Assembly: GCA_012934845.2 (NCBI GenBank)
Contig: WNNJ02000871.1
Location: 31,014 to 95,013, forward strand
Reading direction: 5' to 3'
DNA length: 64,000 nt
Source: Pomphorhynchus laevis
Taxonomy: Eukaryota; Acanthocephala; Palaeacanthocephala; Echinorhynchida; Pomphorhynchidae
Positions 21,966-63,905 of this stretch are shown here, in pieces. Numbering within the stretch: position 1 is the first letter of the stretch; each line of letters starts with the position of its first letter. Under the pieces are notes generated by a model. The model was given only the letters and a program-made list of their open reading frames with translations, did no database searches and had not been told where the DNA came from. The translations under genes were made by a program, and so were the position numbers.

Positions 21966-22290
21966 TTGCCGTATTTGCACCGCGAGCTAAATCATCCGAT
22001 ATTAAAACTGTTGGGTTTATCTCCAAATAACTGTCTTATTCACTTTTCTATTATCAATTTGCATCAAATTTTAACAGTTTTGAAACAAATTTATATTATA
22101 AATTTATATGATAATGATTTATTTATTGATAAAAAATTATTGGAGCTCCATGATTTTAATTTCCTGAAAATAGTTTGAAAATTGATTCCTTTAAATATTT
22201 CCTTCAAATATTTATTAAAAATCATTTAATATTTATTAAATATTTATTTATTTTAAATCATATATTTATTTTAAATTTTAAGCTATTTAT

Positions 22291-22461
22291 TGATAAAGAA
22301 TTATTGATGCTGGATCAAGGAAAGAAGGCAAGTTTTATTTAATATTTCGCTAACCTCTGTTAGCGAAATCTTCAGAAAATTAATTTTCTGAAGATGTAAT
22401 TAGTGAAATATCAGATAAAATTTTCCTTCTTTCTTTGATCCAGCTCCAATAATTCTTTATA
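22291..22461. mobile_element. Fold-back (MITE-like) element M1
   Basis: A long imperfect palindrome. The left arm has CTGGATCAAGGAAAGAAGG...TATTTCGCTAA and the right arm has the complement, GAAATATCAG...CCTTCTTTCTTTGATCCAG. The centre is TTCAGAAAATTAATTTTCTGAA. Five relatives occur at 23.4, 23.7, 25.6, 38.1 and 59.8 kb. No ORF. Probably a non-autonomous DNA transposon. Confidence 0.75.
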
Positions 22462-23048
22462 TAATTTTTATATTATAAATTTATATTATATCATATTAAT
22501 CCTTAAAATAAGTACGCGGTTCTTAGTTCGAAATAGAGTAACTATTGTTTTTAAATTGTTTAGATAATTTTTGATTATTTATTCAAGTATTGCAATACTA
22601 GGATATACGGTAATGGTTTATATTAAACTTAAATCGTTAATTTTTTATTTTGTTATTAAAATAAAAATTATTTTAATAATAAAATATTATTATTAATATT
22701 TAATATTAAAATATTATTATTTATTTAATAATAATTTTTTATTATTTGAGTGGCTTATTAGTTACTTAAAACGTTCTTTAGTTACCTACTTGACGGATTT
22801 GTGTTTCTAATAAAGAGTTTCCAATACAATGTAAAACGTGATGTTATATATGAAAATACAAGCGTTTACTTTTGTTAGAATAATAAAAATATTGAAATTA
22901 TTTTACTACAAATTGTCGAAAACATTTTTATATTTATACTGTTTAATTGGGTAATTATTATAAATTACATTTGAATTACATTTTACTGGTGAGAAATAAT
23001 TTTATTAGATTATTTTTCTGGAACAAATGGAAAACTTTTTCTATTAAG
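22462..23048. other. AT-rich region upstream of the first located clathrin exon
   Basis: No coding block for the expected clathrin N-terminus (pattern P-I-x-F-x-E-H-L-Q followed by GT) was found. The frame of exon 2 stays open upstream to an ATG at 22947, but that extension has no similarity to clathrin and a good AG acceptor precedes 23049. Confidence 0.4.
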
Positions 23049-54076
<31,028 letters not shown>

Positions 54077-54318
54077 TATTGTTTTTCTCACATTTCTCCA
54101 TTTTTCATTTTTAAAAACTAATATTCCGATAGACTTGCCAAAAACGATGTTCGTCATTATAATTATTTTAAGGATAATGACGTCTTTATGTGTTATCATT
54201 TCCGTTAATTTATTAAAACTTATCAATAACTAAACCTTGTTGAATTAAAGCTTATTCAGTTTTAACGATAGCGTCAGGCAGTGCTCATTAAAATCACAAC
54301 GTAGAAAGTACAGGTTTA
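54077..54318. other. Presumed clathrin 3' UTR and downstream flank
   Basis: No gene. ATTAAA at 54244-54249 is a possible polyadenylation signal; a canonical AATAAA is not seen close to the stop. Confidence 0.3.
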
Positions 54319-54434
54319 TTAAATTGCCTATTGTGGATATACATCAACTTACAAGTCTATTGAATTATAAATTAAATTAAATTGCCTATTGTGGATATAC
54401 ATCAGCTTACAAGTCTATTGAATTATAAATTAAA
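54319..54434. repeat. 58-bp tandem duplication
   Basis: TTAAATTGCCTATTGTGGAT ... CTATTGAATTATAAATTAAA occurs twice in direct succession with one or two differences, immediately next to the 3' end of a LINE copy. Confidence 0.9.
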
Positions 54435-56985
54435 AGTTTTTTTTGTGTGGGAGAGGGAAGTAGCGTTTAAAATAGTGTGAATAATTGAATCAAATATTAA
54501 GGTACAAAAAGAAGCAGATACTGTGTTGAAGGATGGAAAGGAGGCAGTTGAGCGGATGACAGGAGAAAGATTATCGCAAAGAATAGGAGCGGCAATAAAA
54601 ATGGAACGACAGTCATAGTTTGAGGAAATTACGGAACATGGAGAGGAAGAGAGACACATGAACGAAGATTTGTTGAGGTCAGGCGGGATTCGGCAAGTGT
54701 AGGAATATGCAGATAAGAAGGCTAGTAAAAAAGGATACTGGATAGAATTCGGTTTTCCACAGTAAGCATGTCGAGGTAGAGAGCTAAGAGGACATGTGAT
54801 CAGAACGGCGGAAGCGAAAAAGAATATACACGGCGGAATTCACAAGGCGCTGGATAGGAAGAATAGAGTATTTATAGAATGCAAAAAGACACTAGTCGAT
54901 CTTAGGAAACAATAAACTGAAAATAATAGAGTGACAGGAGTTAAAATCAAGCGAGCTCCTAACACGGCTAAGGCTACAAAATAGGAGATTGCAAGATCGG
55001 GTTTTGTCGCGAACAAACGGATAGAGTGAAAGACGTTTACCGAAGTGAACTCATAATAAAGTGAGATGATCAACAATAGCAAGAACGACCGAATTAATAA
55101 ATAATGAGGGAGAAGAGACAGAGAGGTAAGAAGGGATGACCCATAAAATATTAGACTTGGAATGGTTTAAGATACAAATGAAGCGAGGAAGTATGCTTGG
55201 AGATGGAAATAAGACAATTTGTAGAAGAAGCGGAGAGATCATCGATACGTGGGCAGTAGAATGAGAATAAAGAATATCATCCGTATTTGTCACGATGCGA
55301 AAATTATATCTACATGTAATGTTAGAGAGATCATCAATAGGAAGAGAAAAAAGTTTATCCGAGCACAGAACCTTGAGGAAAGCCACGTGACAGAGATGAA
55401 GTGGAATAGGAAGACGCATTGGAATAAATACGGAAAGATCGTTCAGAAAGATAAGATGAGAACCATGATACGGTAACAGAAGAAAGTCATAGTTGTGACG
55501 AAAGTGATTAAGGAGGATGGAATGGTCAACAATGTTAAACGCAGAAGACAGATCAAGGAAAATTACTGCAGAGTTTCTTATCACGATTTAGAAGTAAGTC
55601 AGTGAAAACTTTGTTGCAAGCCAACTCAGTAGAATGGTAATATCGGAAAGCAGATTGAAAAGAAAGATATAGTTTAAACGAAGATAGATATATGTTAATC
55701 TGCTTTAACACAAAACGTTTGAGAAGTTTAGAGACAGTTGGAACGTTAGAGATAGGGTGATATGATAAAGGCAGCAAGGGATCAAGGGAAGGTTACTTGG
55801 GTAGTGGTTGAACTATGGCTGATTTCTACGCGAGAGGAATATAGTCACAACAAATGGGAGAGCTAAACCTTGAAGTTAGGAAAGGAACAAGTTGAATGCC
55901 CAGTCAACAAATGTTTTACTATGTCAAGATAAATGCACATGAGAAACATCTTCGACATATACATGAAAATACGAAAGATTCAGACAGACGAATATCCAGC
56001 AAAGAATACGAGAAAGGGTAAAAATGCATACTTGTGATAGTTGAATCCAGCTTCGATTAAATATAAGCAGAAAATTTGAGTGATACGAGAGTGCTAACAG
56101 AGGTAGAACGCGACAGTATAATGTTGAGAGTATTCCATTTATATTTTAACCTAGAGGAAAATAGAAGTTTGTTCTTCCAAAGGAGCAAGGACATACCTCC
56201 TCATAAGAGGGAACTGTGATATCTACGAAGAGCTAAATAGTTGTTGGGAATATCAATTAGTATAAAGTGAGAGAACGCTTGAGTAAACGAAGGTAGGTTC
56301 TAGACGAACGACTTAGAAGACACTTCGAATGCATACAATAAGAGTAAAATCATGGCGCATAGTAAGTTCGACAGGGAGTAAAGAGTTGACATTGAAGATA
56401 ATAGTCAAGTATAAAAAGAGATAAGAATTAAAGAGGTTAGACAGATAATCCGGAAGTTGGAGAGTGAAAGACGAGGATATGAGAGAAGATACAATTAGTA
56501 GAGAACGGAAAATAGGAAGATAGAGACGTTTCCACTGTCGACGGATAATATGAGAAACTGAGAAAGATGAGCTTAGAGTAGGAAGATAGAATAACAAGAA
56601 AATGGTAGGATAGACTCGGATTGAAAATAGAAATGGCGGTGGAAGAATATAAGCTACTAGGAACAGCGATTAAATCAAAAATACCACCAAAAATATGAGT
56701 AGGGATAAGAGTAGGTAGCGAAGTCATAATAGAAACGTTACAATCGTGAAAATCAGTGATAAATATTTGGGTATCAAGTAGCCAAGGATAATTCAAACGA
56801 ATGTTTATATCGCCCACTACAAGAGAAGGGGTAGTGGATATCGAGATATGTGAAATCAGATAGGATATTTCATCAAAGAAGGTATTATATGGAGAACTAG
56901 ATCTAGAACAATGCATAAGATACATATTCAGCAAGAATGGGGCATGTAAAGCATGACGAATGTCCTAGATACTAGTTGTCGTGAA
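54435..56985 (-). mobile_element. LINE-A relative, long but decayed
   Basis: Minus-strand blocks in LINE order. Endonuclease (56934-56437): SLVVGDINIRLNYPWLLD and IFGGIFDLIAVPSSL. RT fingers (55777-55553): MLPLSYHPISNVPTVSKLL and FQSAFRYYHSTELACNKVFT. RT palm (55584-55051): AVIFLDLSSAFNIVDHSILL and VTNTDDILYSHS. C-terminus (54659-54423): CRSIFIAAPILCDNLSPVI. The motif order equals that of the 59876-62612 copy, but divergence is greater, with many frame changes. The C-terminus is closer to the fragment at 62615-63110. Clearly inactive. Confidence 0.8.
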
Positions 56986-57359
56986 ATACGTTAGGTGATA
57001 ACGTTTTGCAATGTTAAGCATTGGGTAATATACTCTGATAATAATTTTTTGGTAGCGTATTCAATGTTTCTCTTATGATGTTAAATTGATAATCTACATT
57101 AAAAAAAACAATATTTAAATAATATTTAAATATTGTAAATAATAATATTTAAATAATAATTTTTATATTTAAATCAAATAAATTATTTATACAACTTATA
57201 AATTTATTTATCATATTTTATCCTAGAATAAAAAATATTACTTTAGTTTACATTGCGTGCCATTGAATATTTTCGAAGTTTCAATATATCATTTAAATTT
57301 GAACTAAATATCGATATAATTTAAACTTTTAAAAATACATTTAAATTAAGATCATCACG

Positions 57360-57585
57360 GGTCTTTAGAATGGATCAAATCAGATAGCTGAGTCTAAGTA
57401 TTTTATACTAAATATATATCAAAAATAAAGTCAAATAATAAATAATTATATAGGATATTATTATAATTAAAATTCAAAGTTGAAATTTTAAATAAAAGTC
57501 AATTGTTTGGGGTTTATTAATAAATAACAGACGATGCTAATAGTGTTTTCCTTTGATGAAATTTAAAATCATTAGGATGTACTGA
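57360..57585. repeat. PLE-associated repeat lacking the core
   Basis: ATAGCTGAGTCTAAGTATTT at one end and AATAACAGACGATG at the other, followed directly by CTAATAGTGTTTTCCTTTGA. In full copies about 105 bp, including the GC-rich core, lies between GATG and CTAAT. Confidence 0.7.
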
Positions 57586-57739
57586 TGCAAATATATTATC
57601 TAATATATTATAATTATAATAATATCATTATAAGCAATAATAATGTATTTGCTATGGTGAAATTTAATTATCTTATATAGCACAAACTATATTATTTATA
57701 ATATATTTATAATTGATATTAAATATTTATTTAATATTA

Positions 57740-57900
57740 AAAAATCCGATCAGCTAACTGAGTATACATATTTTATGCTATATACAAATTAAAAATAAAG
57801 ATAAATAATTATTAATAATAAATAAATATAAATAATAAATAATTATTATATGAGATTTTATATATGCATTAAAATTTTGTAAATTTGAAAAACGAAAAAT
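57740..57900. repeat. PLE-associated repeat end, partial
   Basis: It begins CAGCTAACTGAGTATACATA and continues into AT-rich sequence like copies a and 63.5 kb; no core. Confidence 0.5.
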
Positions 57901-57989
57901 TTTAATTCAATAGAACTAAATTAAAATTATCCAAATATTATATCAAAATTATTTGTATAATAATTAATATAATACTTTAATTATATTAT

Positions 57990-58630
57990 AAAAATATATA
58001 AAATGTATTAAATTATCTTACTTTTTGAATAAAAATTATTAGAGTTAAATGCGCGTATATCATCAATGTATTAAGTTTTCACTTAACTTACAATGCAAGT
58101 TAAGATGTAACTTGTGATGATGACTTCGTGACCATTGGAAAAAATGTTTAATAAATATACGCAATTGTAACATTTGTAACATTCATTAAATGAATTAATT
58201 TACTACATAAATAGTGTGCCTACGGCTTATATATGACATTAACATTTTATAAATTGGAAAATATTGTTTCCAGATAAACTAAAGTCAAATTTTCCTATTC
58301 AATTTCCTATTCATGTATTGTAAATATACACAAAGAGATTGTGTCATGCCCTGGCCGACCTATCATTAGTAACATTAGTAACCTTCTATATCATTTCTAT
58401 ACCTTCTTTATCATCAATATTAGTTTTAAAATACATACTCAATTAGCTGCTCTAATTTATAGATAGCGCGCATGATGTGAACTAGTGGTTCACGCCATGA
58501 ACATTGTTCACGCGTTGTAGACTAATGATTTTAAATTAAATTAAACTTGTAAATTTTAATATGTCATCTTTACGATATAAATCTAAAAAGTAGTTTAAAT
58601 TGATGTTAATTTAATGCTCTAGATATATAA
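57990..58630 (-). mobile_element. PLE coding fragments, scrambled
   Basis: Short pieces of the RT region found in full at 58636-59112 recur here: AATATGTCATCTTTACGATA at 58559, TCTTTATCATCAATATTAGT at 58401, and TGAATAAAAATTATTAGAGT at 58027. They are partial duplications of the same fossil. Confidence 0.5.
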
Positions 58631-58635
58631 CTTCT

Positions 58636-59112
58636 TTATTTTTTATTATCCATCCATGAAAATTTGCCACTTAAGAGTTTAAATTTATTCTTTATATTAT
58701 TGTGTTGATTTATATATTTTACTATTTTCTGCTTGATGTTATTTTTATAGTAACCTAGTTTAAAATATGTATCTATTAAATTATTTAAATGATTTTGAAG
58801 AAAGCCAATATCATTACATATTGTTGCAATTCTTAAAATTTCATTATTTAATGTATTATATTTTATATTATATGGTATGCATGAATGCTCATGCAAAAAT
58901 ATGTTTCTTGTAAATTTAAATATGTCATCTTTACGATATAAATTAATAGTAGTTTTAGTTAATGTTAATTTAATGTTCATATCTAGATATACACCTTCTT
59001 TATCATTAATATTGGTTTTGTTAAGAATAAGGCTTTCTGGATAAATGTGATCACTAATTGAATAAAAATTATTAAAGTTAAATACAAATATTTGACTGTT
59101 TAAAAAAACAAT
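58636..59112 (-). mobile_element. PLE reverse transcriptase, C-terminal part (fossil)
   Basis: A minus-strand frame reading FNNFYSISDHIYPESLILNK, TNINDKEGVYLDMNIKLTLT, INLYRKDDIFKF, NEILRIATICNDIGFLQNHL and DTYFKLGYYKNNIKQKI. The pattern IYP..L.L..TN, YLD..I, LYRK.D.F.F, R...IC.D..FL...L..L...F...GY matches the end of Penelope/Hydra-type RT domains. The copy is a fragment with no catalytic core. Its end (SGKFSWMDNKK) leads into the PLE-associated repeat seen across the window. Confidence 0.65.
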
Positions 59113-59392
59113 TTAAATAACATATTTAACAGTTTATAATGCACGTTAATCATCAATATATCAGAATTATTTGAAAAATTGTGAAATTTTTAAAAATTTC
59201 GAAAAAATTTAATTTTTTTTAAATTTTGAAATAAAAAAATAAAAATTTTTAAGTTATAACTTAACTTTCAATGCAATTAAAATGATAGTGTAACTTAACT
59301 TATGATGACTTAATTAAATTTGAATAAAATTCGGCTTATGTTACCATGGTAATATTCAAATTAATATTTTAACAAATTTACTTTTTGATAAA

Positions 59393-59671
59393 TTGTATAC
59401 TCCGCTTACGCGATTACGTGGGTCAACGATGACATCTAATAAAACATTGGCTTCTCTTAAAGGTGTCTTATATCAATTAATCTGTAATGTAGTTTTGATT
59501 TTGATTCTTTTTCGAACTACATTGATGTTCGTACAGAATGCATGGTCAGTTGCAGTGTTTCTGGTGAATATTTCACTATTAGCAATTATGATTAAATTGG
59601 CCTTATCAATAAATGTGTTTCAAAAAACACCAACGGAGAAGAACGATAAAACTTTAGAAAAAACCATGTGA
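59393..59671 (+). CDS. Hypothetical small hydrophobic protein or exon
   Basis: 92 codons starting MYTPLTRLRGSTMTSNKTLA. Two hydrophobic stretches, LICNVVLILILF and WSVAVFLVNISLLAIMIKLA, could be membrane helices; the tail is charged (KTPTEKNDKTLEKTM). Base composition is more gene-like than its neighbours. I do not recognise a family. It could be an exon of an unseen gene, or a chance ORF between repeats. Confidence 0.25.
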   Translation: MYTPLTRLRGSTMTSNKTLASLKGVLYQLICNVVLILILFRTTLMFVQNAWSVAVFLVNISLLAIMIKLALSINVFQKTPTEKNDKTLEKTM

Positions 59672-59779
59672 ATTTGGAAGCTTGATTATTTTGTATTTGG
59701 AGATACAACCTATAAAATTAGCGAAACATGTATTAGGTCTAAATGACTTCAAAAGTAATGGTGTTTCATTATAAACAAT

Positions 59780-59872
59780 TTAAATAGTTGATACTGATCC
59801 ATTATTGATAAATAATTATTGGAGCTGGATCAAAGAAAAGAGAAAATCTTTATTTGATATTTCGCTAACTTA
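59780..59872. mobile_element. Fold-back element M6, cut by LINE-A
   Basis: TAGTTGATACTGATCCATTA, TTATTGGAGCTGGATCAAAG, GATATTTCGCTAACTT, then abruptly the LINE-A 3' end. The other arm is not found beyond the LINE. Confidence 0.75.
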
Positions 59873-59875
59873 TAA

Positions 59876-62612
59876 AAAAAGGATTTATTTTAACGTGGCA
59901 AATGCGTGCCAACGCACGCTTACATGACCACAACAAAACAAAACTGTGAATCAGGTGTCGAGAAGGTGTGAACGGAGGAGGTGTTTGAATGTGATAAAGG
60001 AGGGAGCGCGGCGGACGTCGAGAGGGAGTTGATTCCAGGCGAGTGAGGCGGCGACGAGGAAGGATCGGAGACCATAGTTGTTGGAGTAATTAGGAACGTG
60101 GAGTAAGAGGGTATGACAGGAACGAAGCGATAGCGAGGTGGGGCGAGTATCGTCTAAGAAAGGAAGGTTGATGAACGATGGGGAGCCGACAGCGATGAGA
60201 CTAAAAGTAATGAGAAGAAGGCGGAGTTTGATGCGGATGTGGATGGTGGGCCAGGAGAGTTAGGCAAAATATGTAGATGTGTGGTCGAAGCGACGGAAAC
60301 GAAAGAGCACTCGAACGGCGGTGTTGATTATTCGTTGTAGGGGTAGGATGATGGATTTTAGAGAATTGGCGAAAAGGTTAAGGCAGTAATCGATTTTAGG
60401 GAAAAGAAGCGATGAAAGAAGAGACATACAAAAACGGAAGTCGATAAGGGGGCGGATACGGCGGATGTCACGGAGAATTAAGTTAGACGAGCGGACCTTG
60501 TCACGGACGAAGGGTTTAAGGGAAAGGTGATCATCGAAATGGAAGCCTAAGAAAGTGAGATTGTGGACTATAGGGATGATCGATGAGCCAAAAGATACAA
60601 TGGGAGGAGATATGGTTGGTTTACGGGGAAGGATCAACATTATTTTGAACTTTTCGGGGTTTAGAACGAGATGGAGATTAGAGAGACGTTTGTGGAAAGA
60701 AGAAAGACAGTTGGAGGCAGAAATTCCGATATCGTGTATGCGATGTGCGGGTGCATGAGCATAAATTAGAATGTAATCGGCGTATTGCATGACGTTAAAG
60801 GAGTAAGGTTTGATAAACGGAGAGAGATCGATAAGCAAAAGAGAGAAAAGCAGGGGACCTAGGACTGAACCTTGTGGGACCCCGCAAAAAATAGGGATGG
60901 GAGGGGAGGATGATGAATTAGAACAGACGCGAAAGGAACGGTCGGATAGATATGAGGCGAACCATGCTACGGAGGAGGAAGAAAAGCCGTAATCATAACG
61001 AAGGCGAGAAATGAGGACAGAGTGGTCGACAATGTCGGATGCGTAGGAGAGGTCGAGGGAGATGAGAACACTATATAGAGCCTTGTCTCGAGAAATGAGT
61101 AAGTCGTGGTACACTCTTATTCATGCGATTTCTGTCGAGTGATTAGAGCGGAAAGCGGATTGGAAAGGAGGGTACAGATTGGATGAGGAGAGATAAGCGT
61201 TGATTTGTATTAAGATGAGGCGTTCTAAGAGCTTAGAAAGAGTAGGGAGTAGTGAAATGGGGCGATAGCTAGAAGGAAGGGAGGGGTCGAGCGATTGTTT
61301 CTTAAGGAGGGGACGAACGATTGCGGATTTCCAGTGTGAAGGGAAGATACGACTGCGGATGGACGAGTTAAACAAGGTTGTGAGAAATGGGGATATCGAT
61401 GAGCATATAGATTTTAATATGTGGGTAGGCAGGGGATCGGCAGGTGAGGTTTTGTTGGGCAAGGACATGAGGACAGATGATACTTCTGTAGGTGAGACAG
61501 GGAGAAGATGAAAGAGTTCCGGAAGGATGAGAGTAGACTGGGCAGAGTGGGATAGGATGCAGACCGGGGTGTGAGAGAGAGCAGCGTGGATACTTTAGTC
61601 TGGAGAAATGACGAATAATCATTAGCATTGATGTTGCACGGCGTAGAGGAACGAGCCAGGATTGAGTTAAAAGTATGCCAGAGAGTCTTAGAGTTGAATG
61701 AAGTGATGATTTTATTCTGCCAGAAGGAGTTGCATTCGGTACGTAGTAGGTTGAGATGACACCGGCGAAGAGCAAGATAGGAATCACGGAAAGACGGAGT
61801 GATCGAGCGGAAATCGCGTCTGAGAGAGCGGTGATAGACTCGAAAAGCATGGCGGAGTCGACGCTTTGAGAGTAGACATTGGATGCCAAACCACGGGGCA
61901 CGGTGCAAGCGACGGTGTGGGTGAGACTTGAAGGGCAAGAGAATATCGAGAGTGGATGTGAGTTCAGAGTCGAAAAGAAAGGCGAGATCGTGAGGAGATG
62001 AATATGTTATTGTGGGTAATGATAGAGACGATTTGAGTAAGGCAGAGCGGAGAAGGAAGAGATCAAGATTTCTCCAAGGGCGACGTAGGTTTGTAGGTGT
62101 GTGAGGGGGCGTGTGAGGAGGGTGATAAGAAAGTGATCGGATAGACCAGGATCAGAGATGGACAGTGAGGTGTAGGCAGCAAAATGATCCGGGACAGCGA
62201 TGATGTCGAGTGCCCCACCAAGTATATGTGTGGGGGCAGTGGAGATTAGTTTGTAATTGTAGTTGGATAGAATGTTGATGAAGCGGATGGAATCTGTGGA
62301 AGAGGGGCGGTCTAGGCGGATATTGAAGTCGCCTAGAACGAGTGAAGGGATTGAGGACAAAGAACAATGAGAAAGAAGGTCAGCGAGTTCGGTTAAAAAT
62401 AAGGCTATAGGAGCTGATGAACCAGGACGGTATACAATGGCGAGATCTAGAGTGATCGTGTTAGAATAACGACAAGTGAGCAATTCAAAAGAGCATGGAC
62501 TGAAAGGGGGATTGATTTTGCGAAGAGACGCTGGGTGACGCGCGAATGCGACGATGTCGCCATGATTAGAGGATTTAGAAGGGCATAAGCTGAGGGGGCG
62601 GGCCTTTTCCCA
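59876..62612 (-). mobile_element. LINE-A, longest copy (CR1/L2-like)
   Basis: Minus strand, ORF2 in order. Endonuclease (from ~62610): SNHGDIVAFARHPASL, LAIVYRPGSSAP, VLGDFNIRLD, ILGGALDIIAVPDH, PGLSDHFLITLL. Linker: CHLNLLRTECNSFWQNKI. RT: PLPNKTSPADPLPTHIL-type, FPSHWKSAIVRPLLKK, YRPISLLPTLSKLLERLI, FQSAFRSNHSTEIA, LISLDLSYASDIVDHSVLIS, GVPQGSVLGPLLFSL, VMQYADYILIY. Post-RT: LTFLGFHFDDHLSLKPF, PKIDYCLNLFANSLKS, LQRIINTAVRVLFRFRRFDH. It ends with the shared 3' terminus. The catalytic YADD reads YADY, and there are several frame breaks, so it is inactive. 5'-truncated inside the endonuclease. The LPKIDYC...LQR..N.AVR layout is that of CR1/L2-group elements. Confidence 0.88.
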
Positions 62613-63160
62613 CGTATTGATTACTGTCTTAGCCTTCTCGTTTTCTCTTCAAAGTCATCCCTTAAACCTCTTCAACGCCTCATTAACACTGCGGTGCGCA
62701 TCCTTTTTCGACTTCGTAAATTCGATCATATATCTGCCTATTTATCAAAACTTGGATGACTAAGTATTGAACATCGCGTTCGTTTTCGTCTGCTTTGCCT
62801 GACTTATCGCCTTCTCCATTGTAATTCTCCTTCTTATCTTTATCTGCCAACTCTAAGTGAATCTCGCTATCTTTCTACTCACCTACGTTCCTGTGATTCT
62901 CTTCTGCTACACGTACCTATTCACTCAACCAACTTCGGCCGTCGATCCCTACATATCGCTGCTCCTCTCCTTTGGAATTCCTTACCTAATCATCTGTGAT
63001 CATCATTCTCACTCCGATTTTTCAAAAAGCAGCTAAAATCGATGCTACTAAACGAGTAAATTTTTTAATCTGTTTATCTTTCGTGGGCTTGTAAGCACAC
63101 AGTCTGTGTGCATTAAAAAACTTGCCACATTAAAAAACTTTCCTTTTTAAAAAACTTTCC
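62613..63160 (+). mobile_element. LINE-A relative, 3' end fragment, head-to-head with LINE-A
   Basis: The plus-strand reading IDYCLSLLVFSSKSSLKPLQ is followed by INTAVRILFRLRKFDHISAY, RSLHIAAPLLWNSLPNHL and FFKKQLKSMLLNE before a stop at about 63059. Same post-RT layout as LINE-A but clearly a different subfamily, closer to 54435-56985. The 3' tail repeats ACTTTCC-type phrases (63120-63170). Confidence 0.75.
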
Positions 63161-63256
63161 TAAACTTTCCTACAAAACAGAAGAGAAGCTTATATATTTT
63201 AAATAATGTTAATAATGTAAAATATTAATAATTTATGAATATTTTTCAAATTTGAT

Positions 63257-63490
63257 TTAATAGTAAATTAAATCAGCTAACTGAGTCTGATTTTTATCTA
63301 ACTGATTTTTATGTAATTTTGGATTCCAATATAATATAGGTATAGTTTTATTATCTAATTCAACCTTTATACCCTTTTTATCCATTATAGAACAGTGACT
63401 TGTAATAATTGTTTCTAAACTCAACTCACTACGTTCATATGTTGGATTTACATTTAAATCATTTAGGTATAGTTTTATTATCTGATTCAA
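63257..63490 (-). mobile_element. PLE reverse transcriptase, N-terminal part (fossil)
   Basis: A minus-strand reading LSLETIITSHCSIMDKKGI, then TIPILYWNPKLHKNQL. The P-I-x-Y-W-x-P-K-L-H-K motif is the RT entry motif of Penelope-type elements. It is a short fragment; the end of the frame runs into the CAGTTAGCTGATTTAAT terminal phrase of the associated repeat. Confidence 0.7.
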
Positions 63491-63514
63491 TTTTATACCT
63501 TTTTGTACCCTTTT

Positions 63515-63905
63515 TCAAATAGGCTAACTGAGTCTACGTATTTAATATAATTATAAAATAAACAAAACATAATAATGCTAAATCAAAATTTAATAATTAA
63601 ATAATAAAATTAATAATTGTTTTTAGATTTTCTATAATTTTAATCAAGTTAAAAAATAAAAATAAAAAATAAAATTTAAAATAAACGTCATTTTTATGAA
63701 TTGACTAATAAATAACAGACGTTGTATCAGAATAAGAATTAGAGGTCATCAGGAGGAACTGCTATGCTATCAGGTTTCGGCCCCTAACTCCTCTACCCAA
63801 CATAGCAGCGGGGCCAAATACATGCTAATGATGTATTTCCTCTGATAAAACTATCTAGTATCTTATTCTAATACAAAGTATATTATTTATTATCCATCCA
63901 TAAAA
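63515..63905. repeat. PLE-associated repeat with GC-rich core, copy g (best preserved)
   Basis: It begins AGGCTAACTGAGTCTACGTA at about 63522. After AT-rich sequence it has TGAATTGACTAATAAATAAC, AGACGTTGTATCAG, then the core 63742-63820: GAGGAA (63753), CTGCTATG (63759), GGCCCC (63779), CTCCTC (63788), CATAGCAG (63801), GGGGCC (63810). It ends TTATTCTAATACAAAGTATA and then the PLE RT C-terminus, which runs off the window. This adjacency links the repeat to the PLE. Confidence 0.85.

Noticed and set aside
22947-23048. ATG at 22947 in frame with clathrin exon 2 as the real start
   Set aside because: The added residues have no similarity to clathrin and a good acceptor AG precedes 23049 at the conserved intron position.
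63742-63830. Canonical hammerhead ribozyme in the PLE-associated core
   Set aside because: CTGATGA, GAAA and the GTC/GTA-type site are present but their linear order does not allow a standard type I, II or III fold. Kept only as a structured-RNA candidate.
63742-63830. HDV-like double pseudoknot in the core (plus strand)
   Set aside because: Two crossing helices fit roughly, but the first helix is 6 bp without the usual wobble at the cleavage base, and P4 and the P1.1 pairing are not recognisable.
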